Position numbers and translations under genes: made by a program | Notes under the pieces: model-generated | Told to the model about the DNA's origin: nothing | The model's database searches: none | Seen by the model: the letters and a program-made list of their open reading frames with translations, nothing else | Assembly (NCBI GenBank): GCA_946811185.2 | Contig: OX328112.1 | Coordinates: 19,697,215-19,761,214, forward strand | Length of the DNA stretch: 64,000 bases | From: Hippopus hippopus | Lineage: Eukaryota; Mollusca; Bivalvia; Cardiida; Cardiidae | Reading direction: 5' to 3' | Part shown: in pieces, positions 1-9,152 of the stretch | Position numbering within the stretch: position 1 is the stretch's first letter | How the letters are laid out: each line of letters begins with the position of its first letter

Positions 1-119
1 AGAGGCGAGAGACGAAAAAAACGCCGAAAAGAAAGTTATCGGCAACTGGGTATGGGTATCGAACCCACAATTACCATGTCACGAACCAGATACGCTAACA
101 ACTGAGGTACTCGGCCGGG
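1..119 (-). repeat. tRNA-derived SINE, 5' (tRNA-like) part, truncated by window edge
   Basis: Read on the minus strand, this begins with a tRNA-like head: an A-box-like stretch near 100-119 and a B-box (GGTTCGATAC) near 50-62. It closely resembles the head of the SINE at 49,071-49,341, which has the same GAGGCGAGAG..CGCCG..AAAGAAAG body. The rest of the element lies outside the window. The call rests on internal pol III promoter-like boxes and on similarity to other copies here. Confidence 0.6.
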
Positions 120-509
120 TCTGTCTTTTCTTTGGGGGGGGGTTTAATCAGTAATCACTTAAAAGTGAGTGTTAACCCTCAGTTGGGTAAAAACTTATTC
201 AAAAAATGCCTCCTGTGGGACTCCAACCCATGACATCCAAAGCCTTAGCCGGCTGTATTTATCCCTTCTTATGTTCTTATGCAATAACGGCTAAGCTATA
301 ACGGGTATAACATACTACATAAATAGGAAACTCTACAGAAAAACTACAAAAAAGAAAATCTCAGAAATTCCTCGTTTCTTTTTTCTAAATGCATTTCTAT
401 CCATGTTTTAATTCAAAAGCCATCTATGCAAGACAATGAAAAGTAGTAGTATTTGTTAAGATTTTCTGAAAAAAAAAAGATACGAAATGAAATCTGGCTT
501 AATACTCTA
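120..509. other. Unassigned AT-rich spacer
   Basis: A G9 run lies at about 136-144. The stretch around 205-260 (CTCCAACCCATGACATCCAAAG) could be a second decayed tRNA-like B-box region on the minus strand. No gene is seen. Confidence 0.4.
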
Positions 510-738
510 TTAACCATTTTCCATGCAATCCCGACTTTTTACGACCCTTAGAAAGAGGCCATTTGAAAATATTATGGGAAAAGGAGAAAATGCTGGTAAC
601 CAGCATTTTCTCCTTTTCCCACAGTGTTTTCTACCCTTTCCAAAACAAATTTCGAATTTTCAGTCACATTTATTTTGTCGTCTGCAAATGCTTTCAATTT
701 TGACTGGTCTAAAATTTTGTCGTTTGGTAAAGAGTTAA
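510..738 (+). mobile_element. PalA palindromic MITE (reference copy)
   Basis: A short non-autonomous DNA element bounded by TTAA at 510-513 and 735-738. The left end reads TTAACC..TTTCCATGCAATCCCGA and the right end GTCGTTTGGTAAAGAGTTAA, so the termini are imperfect inverted repeats. The centre is a 45-bp perfect palindrome at 576-620 (GGGAAAAGGAG..CTCCTTTTCCC with the apex GCTGGTAACCAGC). The right half carries the family signature TTTTGTCGTCTGCAAATGCTTTCAATTT. It has no coding capacity: two short overlapping frames are by-products of the repeat. The TTAA ends suggest piggyBac-type mobilisation (inference). Confidence 0.85.
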
Positions 739-1250
739 GACGTATGTACCGCAGAATGATTTATTCCAGTCGGTGTTTGTCGCCTAATTCAAACCATCTC
801 AGGTTCGATAATTTGATTTCCGTACTGGAAAGAAATGTCTTTAATTCCGTCTGGAGTCTGAAGAATGAATATTACTGAATAATTTTGCTTTTATAGGTCA
901 AGTATACTTAACATTTCATCTTACAATACGCCTCTATATTGGACGCCTAAATGTGTCAAGAATAAGTTAGTGTAATTAAGACACCTAAATTTCACTAGGT
1001 TATTAGGGAATTAAGAAAAAGGCATTGGCCCTGCCAGGAAGAAGGATCGAGAGAGATTTAGTATAAGTTTTAAGAAATTGTTTCTAAACTGATGGAAAAT
1101 AAATATGTTTAAACTAAACTAAAAAAAAAAGGGAGTGGAAGGCATAATTGCAGTCTTTTTTGACAAAATCATGGAACTTTGTTCTCATTTTAGGTTCTTT
1201 CAAAAATGACGATAACGTTCATCAAATACACAAACACATGGGTAATATAA
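739..1250. other. Unassigned spacer
   Basis: No gene or recognisable repeat end is seen. The A-rich run at about 1,120-1,130 is simple sequence. Confidence 0.4.
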
Positions 1251-1254
1251 CAGT

Positions 1255-1499
1255 AAAAAAGGGTTTAATGCATCTTAGCAATGCATTATACCAAGCAAAT
1301 CATCACATAATCATGGAAAATTTATTTTGTCTAACGACCGACTAAAACATGAAGTAAATTGATCTTTAGACACGAATAAAATTTATAAATAGCAAAAGGT
1401 GTCGATCCATGTCAGCCTGCACGGACTGTGCAGCCTGTAATGAATCGATTTTTTTTTTTTGCAAATGTACTAAGCTACCTTTTCACAGAGAATGACTCA
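1255..1499 (+). mobile_element. PalC palindromic MITE
   Basis: The left part matches the family signature GGCTTAATGCATCT..GATGCATTATACCAAGCAAA. The hairpin region GTCGATCCATGTCAGCCTGC is followed by a degraded second arm, and the end reads CCTTTTCACAGAG. Other copies are at 7,617, 14,096, 48,222, 58,345 and 60,120. In those copies, AGCATGGCTCA at one end and ATGCTCTG..AAAGGGGGCTTAATGCAT at the other show the element is an inverted repeat overall. Confidence 0.7.
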
Positions 1500-1617
1500 A
1501 TATTCCCGATTTTCGTATATGAACTCTTTGAAATCCGAAATATTTCCAATAAAATTTACAAACGTCTTTTTGATTAGAGGAATTTGCTGTACCTTTAGTC
1601 TCATATATTAACCTTAT

Positions 1618-1850
1618 TTATCTCTATATAACATAATTTACATGATTAATCTCTACATAACGTAAGTTAAACAATTTATCTCTAAATAACATAAATAAAA
1701 TAATTTACCTCTGAATAAGACGATTCATATGATTCACATCTAAATAACATGATTTAAATGATTTATCTCTAGACATGACAATTCAAATGATTTATCTCTA
1801 AATAACATGATTTAACTTATTTGTATCTGATTAACATGATTGAAATCTTT
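1618..1850. repeat. 29-30 bp minisatellite, about 8 units
   Basis: Units of the type ATTTATCTCTAAATAACATG plus ATTTAAATG repeat head to tail with substitutions. Unit starts marked by ATCTCTA/ATCTAAA recur roughly every 29-30 bp from 1,619 to about 1,840. It is AT-rich and has no coding sense. Confidence 0.75.
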
Positions 1851-2270
1851 TTTCTTTAAATAAGGTAACACACTTTCGCAGTTAAAGCTCACTCAGTTCA
1901 GTCCCGCTATTGGACCTGGTTCGTCCCCGTGAAAAGCAGCCAGTAATCCGGGATGAATCGGGATGTTTGTATCCCGAAAGTAACGTTTACCTTTTTATAC
2001 ACCCAGTGTTACCCCGGTTTTACCCAGATAAGATTCATAAGAAGCTGGGTCGCATAGTTTGACCACGGACGATCCATACTAAGCCATGTCAGGTGTGTAC
2101 TTTCGAATGCCGTTCTCTGACACTAATCAATCGTAAAATATTGCTAAGAATGACCTTAGACCCTCCTCCTTCACTAGTTTAGAACCCTCACGACACCACT
2201 TTCATTATCTATGCCTCTGCCTGATTTCACTAATACTACGCAATTACTCTGAAGTGTCTTGTCTAGGGAA
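1851..2270. other. Unassigned spacer
   Basis: No gene seen. Slightly GC-richer DNA at 1,900-2,100 has no recognisable motif. Confidence 0.35.
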
Positions 2271-2271
2271 A

Positions 2272-2362
2272 CTCGCACTTGTGCAGCGTGATCAGCGGGG
2301 ATCGAACCAGGATGTCAGATCCAGGATTACAAACCCAACCATTTATCACTCGGCCGAGGAGT
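2272..2362 (-). repeat. tRNA-like SINE head fragment
   Basis: On the minus strand, CTCGGCCGAGTGATAAATGG resembles a Leu/Ser-type tRNA A-box region (GGCCGAGTGGTTAA..GG), and about 40 bp later CTGGTTCGATCCCCGCTGAT contains a canonical B-box. The ends do not pair as a tRNA acceptor stem, so it is read as a SINE head, not a tRNA gene. Confidence 0.45.
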
Positions 2363-2522
2363 GATATTAATGGTACCGATAAGGTTAATAACATTAAATC
2401 ATTGTAGACTGTTTTCGTGACAAGAATGCTTACATTGATGTCAAAACGACAGGAGAGGTTCATTAACTAATTAGATTGGTGGTGAATGTTTAAAGAGGCC
2501 TTTTTAGATTGTTTGTAGCCCA

Positions 2523-2742
2523 TTAACCCTTGCTCTGCTAAATAACTGACATGAAACTTTCAAGCCGACAATAGAAACCTAAATTTTGCGATTTCAAAGG
2601 TCATTTTTTTGCGGGGGGGGGGCGCTATCTCCTTATCGGACAGTGTAGATCCAAGATCAGACTGCACGTTCTGTGCAGTCTGATCTTGATCTACACTGTC
2701 CGCAAAAGGTCACTGAGTCGCGCTTAGCAGCCTAAGGGTTAA
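2523..2742 (+). mobile_element. PalB palindromic MITE (reference copy)
   Basis: Bounded by TTAA at 2,523-2,526 and 2,739-2,742. The terminal inverted repeats are CCCTTGCTCTGCTAA and its counterpart CCCTTAGGCTGCTAA (12 of 15 identical). The centre is a long hairpin at about 2,638-2,704: CGGACAGTGTAGATC and GATCAGACTGCACG meet TGTGCAGTCTGATC and GATCTACACTGTCCG. A G9 run lies in the left half. The consensus is AAACTTTCAAGCCGATAG on the left and GTCGCGCTTAGCAGCC on the right. TTAA target sites are typical of piggyBac-like elements (established knowledge); assigning this MITE to them is inference. Confidence 0.85.
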
Positions 2743-2897
2743 TGACAGTTATATGCATCACAGAAATGCATTTAAACCCCTTTTGCCAGTGCATGGATCA
2801 GTTTTACATGAACTGAAAACAAGCCATAGGTAGACTGACCGGAAATAACCTTTGGATTGTTAATGTCAAGGTAACTGGTACATTTCTGGAGAAAAGC

Positions 2898-3247
2898 TTT
2901 GACCTTTTACAGGAGGAAAACAAAATAGACTAGTCCAAATTGAAAGTACTTGCAGAAGACAAATTGAAAATGGTCCAAATGATGACACATGAATAACTTG
3001 TATAAAAGTCCTCAATGATAAATTCGTATTATATGTAAATTTCAGTGTCTTTAGATTAAAGGTGATTGAGGTATGAAGAAAGTCAACGAACATCTCGAAC
3101 ACCCCTCGTATGCCTTTGAAAAGGGTAGAAATCACTGGGAAATGGAGAAAATGTTGGTTGCTGGCGTTTTATCTTTTTCCCACTATGTTTCCAAACACCT
3201 TCATCCCAAGGGTGTTTAAATCTCGGAATTTTGTGGTAAAGAGTTAT
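2898..3247 (-). mobile_element. PalA MITE, interrupted copy
   Basis: The reverse-oriented PalA right half (AGACTAGTCCAAATTGAAAG, CAGAAGACAAATT, CAAATGATGACA) is at 2,898-2,992. The hairpin and left half resume at about 3,110-3,247, ending GGAATTTTGTGGTAAAGAGT. The intervening 115 bp is foreign. Hairpin arms are decayed (TTGGTTGCTGG). Confidence 0.65.
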
Positions 3248-3372
3248 AACTTTACTAAACAATTCCGTGTTATAATGACCCAAAAGAAAAGGGCTTGGTT
3301 TGGTGACAATCCAAGAATCTTCACAGCCCCCTTTAAGGTTAAAAACTTATCAAAGCAAACGTTCTAGATACT

Positions 3373-3450
3373 TTTGTTGACTGTGTTGACCCAAGATCAG
3401 AGTACACAGAACGCGCAGTCTGATCTTGAATCGACATTGTCCGATATTTT
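3373..3450 (+). mobile_element. PalB hairpin fragment
   Basis: Only the central palindrome is left: GATCAGAGTACACAGAACGC then GCAGTCTGATCTTGAATCGA and CATTGTCCGATA. Orientation is arbitrary because the core is symmetric. Confidence 0.6.
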
Positions 3451-3511
3451 GAGAAAATTCTGGTAAAATACAATTTTGCAACCTTTCTGGATCTGCCCTT
3501 GTATGTAATTT

Positions 3512-3537
3512 GCCCCCCCCCCCCCCAAAAAAAAAAG
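3512..3537. repeat. C-run followed by A-run
   Basis: A homopolymer run of C (about 15) is immediately followed by A. It is a likely slippage or assembly-sensitive spot and gives the glycine-rich string in the minus-strand frame at 3,339-3,803. Confidence 0.8.
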
Positions 3538-3615
3538 AAAGAGAAAAAAAGAAAGAGAAAAGTCAATTGCAAAAAGTCTCTTGGCACTTCAAAGGCAACA
3601 GTAACCGACTGTAAA

Positions 3616-3842
3616 TTATTTACCACGAGATAATCCACCGATATTGTCTGCATGAAAGGGATATGATAATGATATTTTCGATGTGCCTTAAATGATTGGA
3701 ACTGTTTTTGGAGGCTTAGAAAACATTGCGGGAAAAGGAGAAAATGCTGGTTACCAGCATTTTCTCCTTTTCCCACAATGTTTTCAACATCCTTCAGCTG
3801 CACAGTGGGTAAAACTCGAGATTGTGTGGTAAAGGGTTTTAA
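3616..3842 (-). mobile_element. PalA MITE
   Basis: Reverse-oriented copy with a perfect core palindrome at about 3,732-3,776 (GGAAAAGGAGAAAATGCTGG / CCAGCATTTTCTCCTTTTCC). It ends GATTGTGTGGTAAAGGGTTTT. The left third is poorly preserved. Confidence 0.75.
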
Positions 3843-4076
3843 TCTGTACTCACGTTGAATGACACGCCGTTAGTTCAATTTAATCACTGAGGATCATGGC
3901 GGAAAACTGGGGGTTCCTTAATTTCCAATGTTCCCTAGATTTACTTAATGTCTAGTTTTATTTTTCAAAGAACGGCTACTTTATTTGCTTTTGGGTTCTA
4001 AGTTGATCTGGTATTCACTAACAATTTCACATAGTATTCTTACTCTTATTTTAGACTGTCATAGTAACACAATATT

Positions 4077-4119
4077 TGATTGGCTAAACGAAATAGTTAG
4101 CATTTGGTTTAGCCAATCA
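4077..4119. other. 13-bp stem inverted repeat containing CCAAT
   Basis: TGATTGGCTAAAC is followed after 17 bases by its exact reverse complement GTTTAGCCAATCA. It carries ATTGG and CCAAT in opposite directions. It is either a small foldback or a paired NF-Y-type site; function unknown. Confidence 0.6.
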
Positions 4120-4250
4120 GGATTTGCGTTCCTTGGAAATTGTATAATAGTTGAATATTAAATTTACAGTGCTGTTTAGAATGATTGGTGATCACGGACA
4201 CTGATGGTTGGTCTTAGAAATTGAACGAGAATAACGTTCTAGAATAAAGT

Positions 4251-4605
4251 GGCTGCGCCCGGGAGCACAGTCGGTAACGTACGCGGTACGTCCGTAAAGT
4301 TAGTGGACTATGCAGATATGGCTTCAATCCCGGGCGTTGATGGTTCGATTTCCGCCTCGGCCAAATTCTATATGAGCTTTGATGGTTGCTCAAGGCAACC
4401 AATGAATGAATCCTGCTCATTGCGTCAGGATTCGTTCCTCTCTCAAAGCTTAACATTGCTCCGACAAAGTGATAGCAGTCAATGGTTTGAAAGGAATTTT
4501 GTACGAAGTTCTGGTAAAAAGAAACTGCGGGAAAGCATGGATAGGTACAATGGCCTCCACGATATAACTGAAATAATGCTGAAAAAGGTGTTATACATCA
4601 AACAG
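4251..4605 (+). repeat. tRNA-headed SINE (diverged)
   Basis: The head resembles GGGAGCACAGTCGGTAACG (A-box region) with GATGGTTCGATTTCC as B-box. The body ends with the family 3' signature GGGAAAGCATGGATAGGTAC, CGATATAACTGAAATAATGC. The long open frame at 4,249-4,644 spans the SINE, has no ATG at its start (GTG) and no known domain, so it is not annotated as a gene. An inserted 60-bp tract disturbs the tRNA-like region. Confidence 0.65.
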
Positions 4606-4654
4606 AAAAATAAGAAAAATAACGTAAGAATAATGTTGTTATAAACTTCATTTT

Positions 4655-4752
4655 ATGAGTTAATTCTATCATTTGAGCCACAGTTATTTTGCCATTTTCA
4701 AAAAAGCTATCAATATTGACGAGTCTAAACTTGTTAAGTCTGGTAAAGAGTG
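4655..4752 (+). mobile_element. PalA right-half fragment
   Basis: Carries ATCATTTGAGCCACA, GACGAGTCTAAACTTG and TCTGGTAAAGAGTGAA, which form the right arm of PalA. It directly abuts the next PalA copy. Confidence 0.65.
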
Positions 4753-4940
4753 AATCCTTTGCAACACGATCCCGAGTTCTAACGACCTTGAGAAAGAGGC
4801 CTTTTGAGAACATTGTGAGAAAAGGAGAAAATGCTGGAAAACCAGCATTTTCTCCTTTTCCTACAATATTTTCTTCTTTTTCTTGAGCTAATTCCATTAT
4901 TTAAGCCGCATTTAATACTTTAAATTTGGGCAAGTTTAAA
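4753..4940 (+). mobile_element. PalA MITE
   Basis: Starts ATCCTTTGCAACACGATCCC. The core arms (AGAAAAGGAGAAAATGCTGG / CCAGCATTTTCTCCTTTTCC) flank a slightly widened loop (AAAA). The right half is short and decayed. Confidence 0.7.
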
Positions 4941-5658
4941 GGCCTAAAAGCGGCCAAAAACACAGGTGTTAAATGGCTTTTAAATTTGAATTAACCATTT
5001 AAAAGTATGAAAATGATTGAGGAGATAACAGTCTGTTATTGTGTGGTCGGTCCAAGTGACAGTCACTGCAGAAAAATTAGATTCGTCAAATTTCAAAATC
5101 AGGCAAAAAGGAAACAAAAGATAGATGGCAACTTTTGACCTAGTTTTGAAAGTAGGTTCTCTACCAGCGACTAACACTTATACTGCTCTCACAATGAACA
5201 GATTGTCATCTTCACAATAATTTCCATAGTTTCAAATGGTATGCCAAGTTCAAATGCGTTGTAACACCCGCGTTGTTAACTTCTGGCAGCTATTGTTACT
5301 CTGAATTTTTGTTGTGTGGTAAAGAGTTAAAAAAACCCCCAAGCTTTCTAATGGACAAATGACGCACACCTCTAGCTTTCTTTTTCTGAAAAACAGAGGA
5401 TGTCATTTCCGCAATTTCAAAATGGCTTCTAGCTAGGTGTACATTACAAGGTATGATGGTAATAACGGCGTGAAAAGTTCCTTAAAGGCACAACCTTCAT
5501 TTTGTAAACATGGTAAACAAATTACCATATGGTCTTCACCCTTAAAGCGCCGAATAATATGTAGGTGCATAGGTAGTATTTGGTAATAAACATTTACTTT
5601 CCAAAATAGCACTTACATAGTTGCTATTTCGTGACTGGCGTTTGCCTGTACAGTTTCA
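4941..5658. other. Unassigned spacer
   Basis: No gene visible. Segments such as GTGTGGTAAAGAGTTAAA near 5,313-5,330 are lone PalA terminal remnants. Confidence 0.4.
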
Positions 5659-5770
5659 TTAAAGCGGACAGTGTAGATCAAAGATCAGACTGCACGTTTT
5701 GTGCAGTCTGATCTTGATCTACACTGTCCGCAAAGGCAACTAGAGTAATGAAAGGCGCTTTACGGTTTAA
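5659..5770 (+). mobile_element. PalB subfamily 2 MITE (3' part)
   Basis: The core palindrome at about 5,664-5,733 (GCGGACAGTGTAGATC.. / ..GATCTACACTGTCCGC) is followed by a right end unlike classical PalB: AAAGGCAACTAGAGTAATGA, AAGGCGCTTTACGGTTTAA. The same right end is seen at 38,431, 40,042 and (reversed) 40,625, defining subfamily B2. Its terminal TTAA (5,767-5,770) is also the first TTAA of the next PalA. Confidence 0.75.
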
Positions 5771-5991
5771 CGCTTTACCACACCATCACGACCCCCCAAA
5801 GGAAAAGGACTCTTGAAAACATTTTAGGAAAAGGAGAAAATGCTGGTAACCAGCATTTTTTCCTTTTCCCAAAATATTTTTTTTTTAACCAATTAAAAAC
5901 AAATTTTGTGATTCGTACAACGTTAAATTTGTCGTCTGCAAATGCTCTCAATTTGGACCAGTCTGAAATTTTGTCATTTGGTAAAGACTTT
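5767..5991 (+). mobile_element. PalA MITE
   Basis: Starts at the shared TTAA. The core palindrome GGAAAAGGAGAAAATGCTGG / CCAGCATTTTTTCC is near 5,829-5,870, with the right half TTTGTCGTCTGCAAATGCTC and an end TCATTTGGTAAAGACTTTA. It lies head-to-tail with PalB2 and tail-to-tail with the following reversed PalA. Confidence 0.8.
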
Positions 5992-6213
5992 ACGCTTTAC
6001 CAGAGGACAGAGTTTCAGGCTGGTCCAGACTGAAAACATTTACAGACGACTATTCAAATTTAATAAGAAATTAAAATTGTCTTTGGAAGCGTAGAAAATA
6101 TGGCGGGAAAAGGAGAAAATTATGGTTATCAATAATTTTCTCCGTTTTTCACAATGTTTTCAAAAGCCTTCTTCCTCGGGGTCGTGAAAACCTAGGGATT
6201 GACTGGTAAAGGG
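5992..6213 (-). mobile_element. PalA MITE, reversed
   Basis: Begins GCTTTACCAGAGGACAGAGT and ends GATTGACTGGTAAAGGG. The core has mutated on both arms in a compensated way (AAAATTATGG / CAATAATTTT), so the hairpin persists with a changed apex. Confidence 0.75.
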
Positions 6214-6648
6214 AAAACCAGACATACCTCAATGTAATACCAATGATGCAAAGGAAAAATATTAACCGGAAATGAAACTTTTTTTCCCCCCATTTCTCTG
6301 CAAAGCATTTCGGGAAATGGCGCAATATCTCATAACATGCTGTTTTTCTTCTACCAAAAACGTGTTCTAAAGCAGTCTCGAACAGGAGAATATATAACAA
6401 ATCGACTTTTTCTGGTAATTGATCAATCGCTTTGGCCTCCTCTCAGATTGGTCAGTGTTCGAAAACAATGAGGAAGAAGCAATTGATTATAGCTTGCTAA
6501 TGCTCCATTTCTCAAATGCTTTTGTTCATATTCTTACAAAGTAATCAACAATCCTCACCCAGTTCGAATTTCATTTCTTTCGGGATCTTGTTTAAACCTG
6601 TCTTCATACGATCCCTGATTACATGATGAAAATAGTATTTTCATTTCC
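6214..6648. other. Unassigned spacer
   Basis: No gene or recognised repeat. The reverse frame at 6,149-6,400 overlaps the PalA end and is not supported as coding. Confidence 0.4.
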
Positions 6649-6870
6649 TTTAACCCCTATACCACACATCCCAAGGTTAAACAATCCTGATGAAGAAGAC
6701 TTTTAAAAACATTGTGAGAACAGGAGAAAATGCTGGTAACCAGCATTTTCTCACTTTCTCATTCTGGTTTCTACCATTTGAAAGAGAGAAATTATTATTT
6801 GAACTACATTTACTTTGTCATCTGCAAGTGCTTTGAATTTTGCCTAGTCCAGAAGTTTGGTAAAGAGTTC
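6649..6870 (+). mobile_element. PalA MITE
   Basis: TTAACCCCTATACCACACAT at the left, core AGGAGAAAATGCTGGTAACC with CAGCATTTTCTCA, and right end CAGAAGTTTGGTAAAGAGTT. Confidence 0.8.
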
Positions 6871-6946
6871 AGTGTTTCCTATTTGTGTCGCAGGACTTTG
6901 ATTATTTGTATTTTTGATTATAGCTTGTCAGTGGCTTTGGTATAAG

Positions 6947-7165
6947 TTAACCGATTTTTCTTCTTTCTACCAGTCAAGAGAATTGTAGGCTGGTCCTTAC
7001 TGAAAGTATACAGGCGATAAGTTTGACTTGGTCGTAATGACGGGGTTTCTATTACAGGATTAAATTATTGCCGGAAAAGGAGGAAAAATGCTGGTTACCA
7101 GTACATGTATTTTGCTTCTTTTTCCAGTATGTTTTCAATACCCTTTTTTTTTCCTCAAGGTTGTT
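6947..7165 (-). mobile_element. PalA MITE, decayed reversed copy
   Basis: Contains GGCTGGTCCTTACTGAAAGT and ACAGGCGATAAGTTTGA (reverse right half), then the core CCGGAAAAGGAGGAAAAATG. The second arm is disrupted by an inserted ACATGT and indels. Confidence 0.6.
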
Positions 7166-7191
7166 CACCCTCGGGTTACTGAGCGCAACCC

Positions 7192-7380
7192 AACGACCTT
7201 TTTGCGGCCAGTGTAGATCAAGATCAGACTGCACGGAACGTGCAGTCCGATCTTGTATCAACACTGTCCGATAAGAAGATCGATTTTTTTCTCCGAAAAA
7301 TAAGTTTGACATAACAGCATTTGAGTTGTTACCATCGGCTGCAATGTTTCATTGCACTTATTTAACAGGTTAAGGGTTAA
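7192..7380 (-). mobile_element. PalB MITE, reversed
   Basis: The core hairpin at about 7,204-7,273 (GCCAGTGTAGATCAAGATC and CCGATCTTGTATCAACACTG) precedes the reversed left half, ending CAGGTTAAGGGTTAA at 7,377-7,380. Confidence 0.7.
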
Positions 7381-7616
7381 AACACAGGTTTGTATAGCAA
7401 AGGATCAAAGGAAGTAAAGCCCACGAGATCAGGATATCATGTCCGGAAGTGTTTACGTATTGAGCATCGATCTGAATTTACCCGGCAAGGTCACACTGGC
7501 ATCTTATCTTGTTCGGTCTTTCACCCTCAACCGTGACCGCATTACCTGATTTAGGTAATAACTGCAGCAAACGTCGTTTTGTCCTTGTAAAGTATTGATG
7601 GTCAACATAAATATGT

Positions 7617-7890
7617 TCCATGCTCTCGAAAAAAGGGGGTTTCATAAATCTCCTTGATGCATTATATGAAGCAAATCGTCACATAATTATAGATACGTCA
7701 AAACAACTTTGTCTAAAAACCGACTGGATCATGAGATAGTAGGAACGTTAACCTTGGACATACAGAAATTTTGCAAATAGCAAAAATGGTTTCGACCCAT
7801 GTCTGCCTCCGCAGACTGCACAGGCTGACATGGGTTAATACTTTTTGCAAATGCATTAGACCACCTTTTCACAGAGCATGGCTCACATGG
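7617..7890 (+). mobile_element. PalC MITE
   Basis: The left end is TCCATGCTCTCGAAAAAAGG. The central segment reads CAACTTTGTCTAAAAACCGA, TCATGAGATAGTAGG, TTGGACATACAGAAATTT. The hairpin reads GACCCATGTCTGCC..GCAGGCTGACATGGGTTAA-like, and the right end is CCACCTTTTCACAGAGCATG plus GCTCACAT. The outer ends are inverted copies of each other. Confidence 0.75.
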
Positions 7891-8434
7891 TTTATTAAAT
7901 CAATACACTCGAAAACATTATGGCTAATGGAAACTTAGCTCGTTACTGACAACCCCTTCTTCTTCCACGATATTTTCGTAATGCTGTTGGAAGTGAACTC
8001 TTAATAGATTTCAAACTAATTTTTTTTTTTACAACGACATTTGGGAAAACCGTATGAATCAATCTGCTGTTAAGTTTGGAAGCATACAAAGTTGAAATTA
8101 GCCGGCAATTTATTGCGTGATAACTTATAAAAGCTGTGATGATTACTTCCAAAAATGACATTTTATAAAAAGACTGCCTATGCAAATTGCATAACAATTC
8201 GATATTTCCAAATGTCCTCTACAAGATCTGTCATCGTCGATGGCGTACACGGTGAAACGCGCTAATTACTTCACTTACAGAACCTGTAACATGTAAAAGA
8301 TTTCTATCAAAGTGTAGCAATGCTATATCGAACACATAAATTATCTATGACAGTCAGCTTGCTTCGCATTAAATTATTGGCAAAAAAAGTGGAATAATGA
8401 TTATTATTATTATTCATAGGAATCCATTTCACGG

Positions 8435-8645
8435 TTAACCCTTAACCTGCTGTTAAATAAGTGAATGAAACTTTCAAGCCGATAGTGAAACCCATAATTT
8501 ACTACATCAAAGTTATTTTCTAGGTAAAAAATATCTCATTATCGGACAGTGTAGATTCAAGATCAGACTGCATTTTTTCAGTCTGATCTTGATCTACACT
8601 GTCCGCAAAAGGTCCTCGAGTCGCGCTTAGCAGCCTAATGGTTAA
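8435..8645 (+). mobile_element. PalB MITE inserted in the 1.3-kb repeat
   Basis: TTAACCCTTAACCTGCTGTT at the left, hairpin at about 8,543-8,606 with a shortened loop (GACTGCATTTTTTCAGTC), and right end GCGCTTAGCAGCCTAATGGTTAA. Confidence 0.8.
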
Positions 8646-8654
8646 TTTCAACGA

Positions 8655-8964
8655 TTGATTGATTAATTGTATGGTGTTTAACGCCATTTTCAACATTATT
8701 TCAGTTACATCGCTGCGGCCACTGCACCTATCCATGCTTTCTTGGAACTCCTTATACCGGTACTCCGCAAAATATTCTTTCCATGCCACTGGCTGCTTTC
8801 CCAAATGACCATCGTCGAAACAATGGTCAGCGACGAGAGAGGAATAAATCCAGTGGCACTGACTATCATCAATCCTCGGAAAGAAATTGGCCTAGCTGGG
8901 AGATCGAACCAGCGACCCCCTTCTCAGGTCCTGTATGCTACCGACTGAGCCTCCGGGACTCGAC
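8655..8964 (-). repeat. tRNA-headed SINE with 12-bp target duplication
   Basis: Minus-strand SINE. The head at about 8,900-8,962 has an A-box-like GGCTCAGTCGGTAGC and a B-box GGTTCGATCTC. The conserved body includes GGGAAAGCAGCCAGTGGC, GAGTACCGGTATAAGG and AAGCATGGATAGGTGCAGTG. The 3' end CTGAAATAATGTTGAAAATG, GGCGTTAAACACCATACAAT is followed by an (ATTG)-type tail at 8,655-8,670. The flanks carry an exact direct repeat TAATTTCAACGA at 8,643-8,654 and 8,965-8,976. The layout fits the V-SINE-like elements described in molluscs (for example RUDI); that name is a guess. Confidence 0.85.
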
Positions 8965-9103
8965 TAATTTCAACGAATACTACTCAGAGGTGCGGGTAGT
9001 TCTAATGGTGATCGAAACATAGGCTTTGATAATAAAGATTCAAACTCTACACTTACACAAATGTTTCCCAGAAAGTAAATTGCAAATTTTACTGGTCTTT
9101 ATT

Positions 9104-9152
9104 GAGGCTGCACTATGGTAGCTAACTGAGGCTGCACTATGGTAGCTCGATG
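9104..9152. repeat. Tandem duplication of about 23-25 bp
   Basis: TGAGGCTGCACTATGGTAGC occurs twice in immediate succession, separated by TAAC, and looks like a recent local duplication. Confidence 0.8.

Noticed and set aside
2638..2704. Intrinsic bacterial-type terminator or riboswitch
   Set aside because: It is a multi-copy palindromic MITE core in eukaryotic DNA.
4249..4644. 131-codon plus-strand frame
   Set aside because: Starts with GTG, spans a tRNA-derived SINE and has no recognisable domain.
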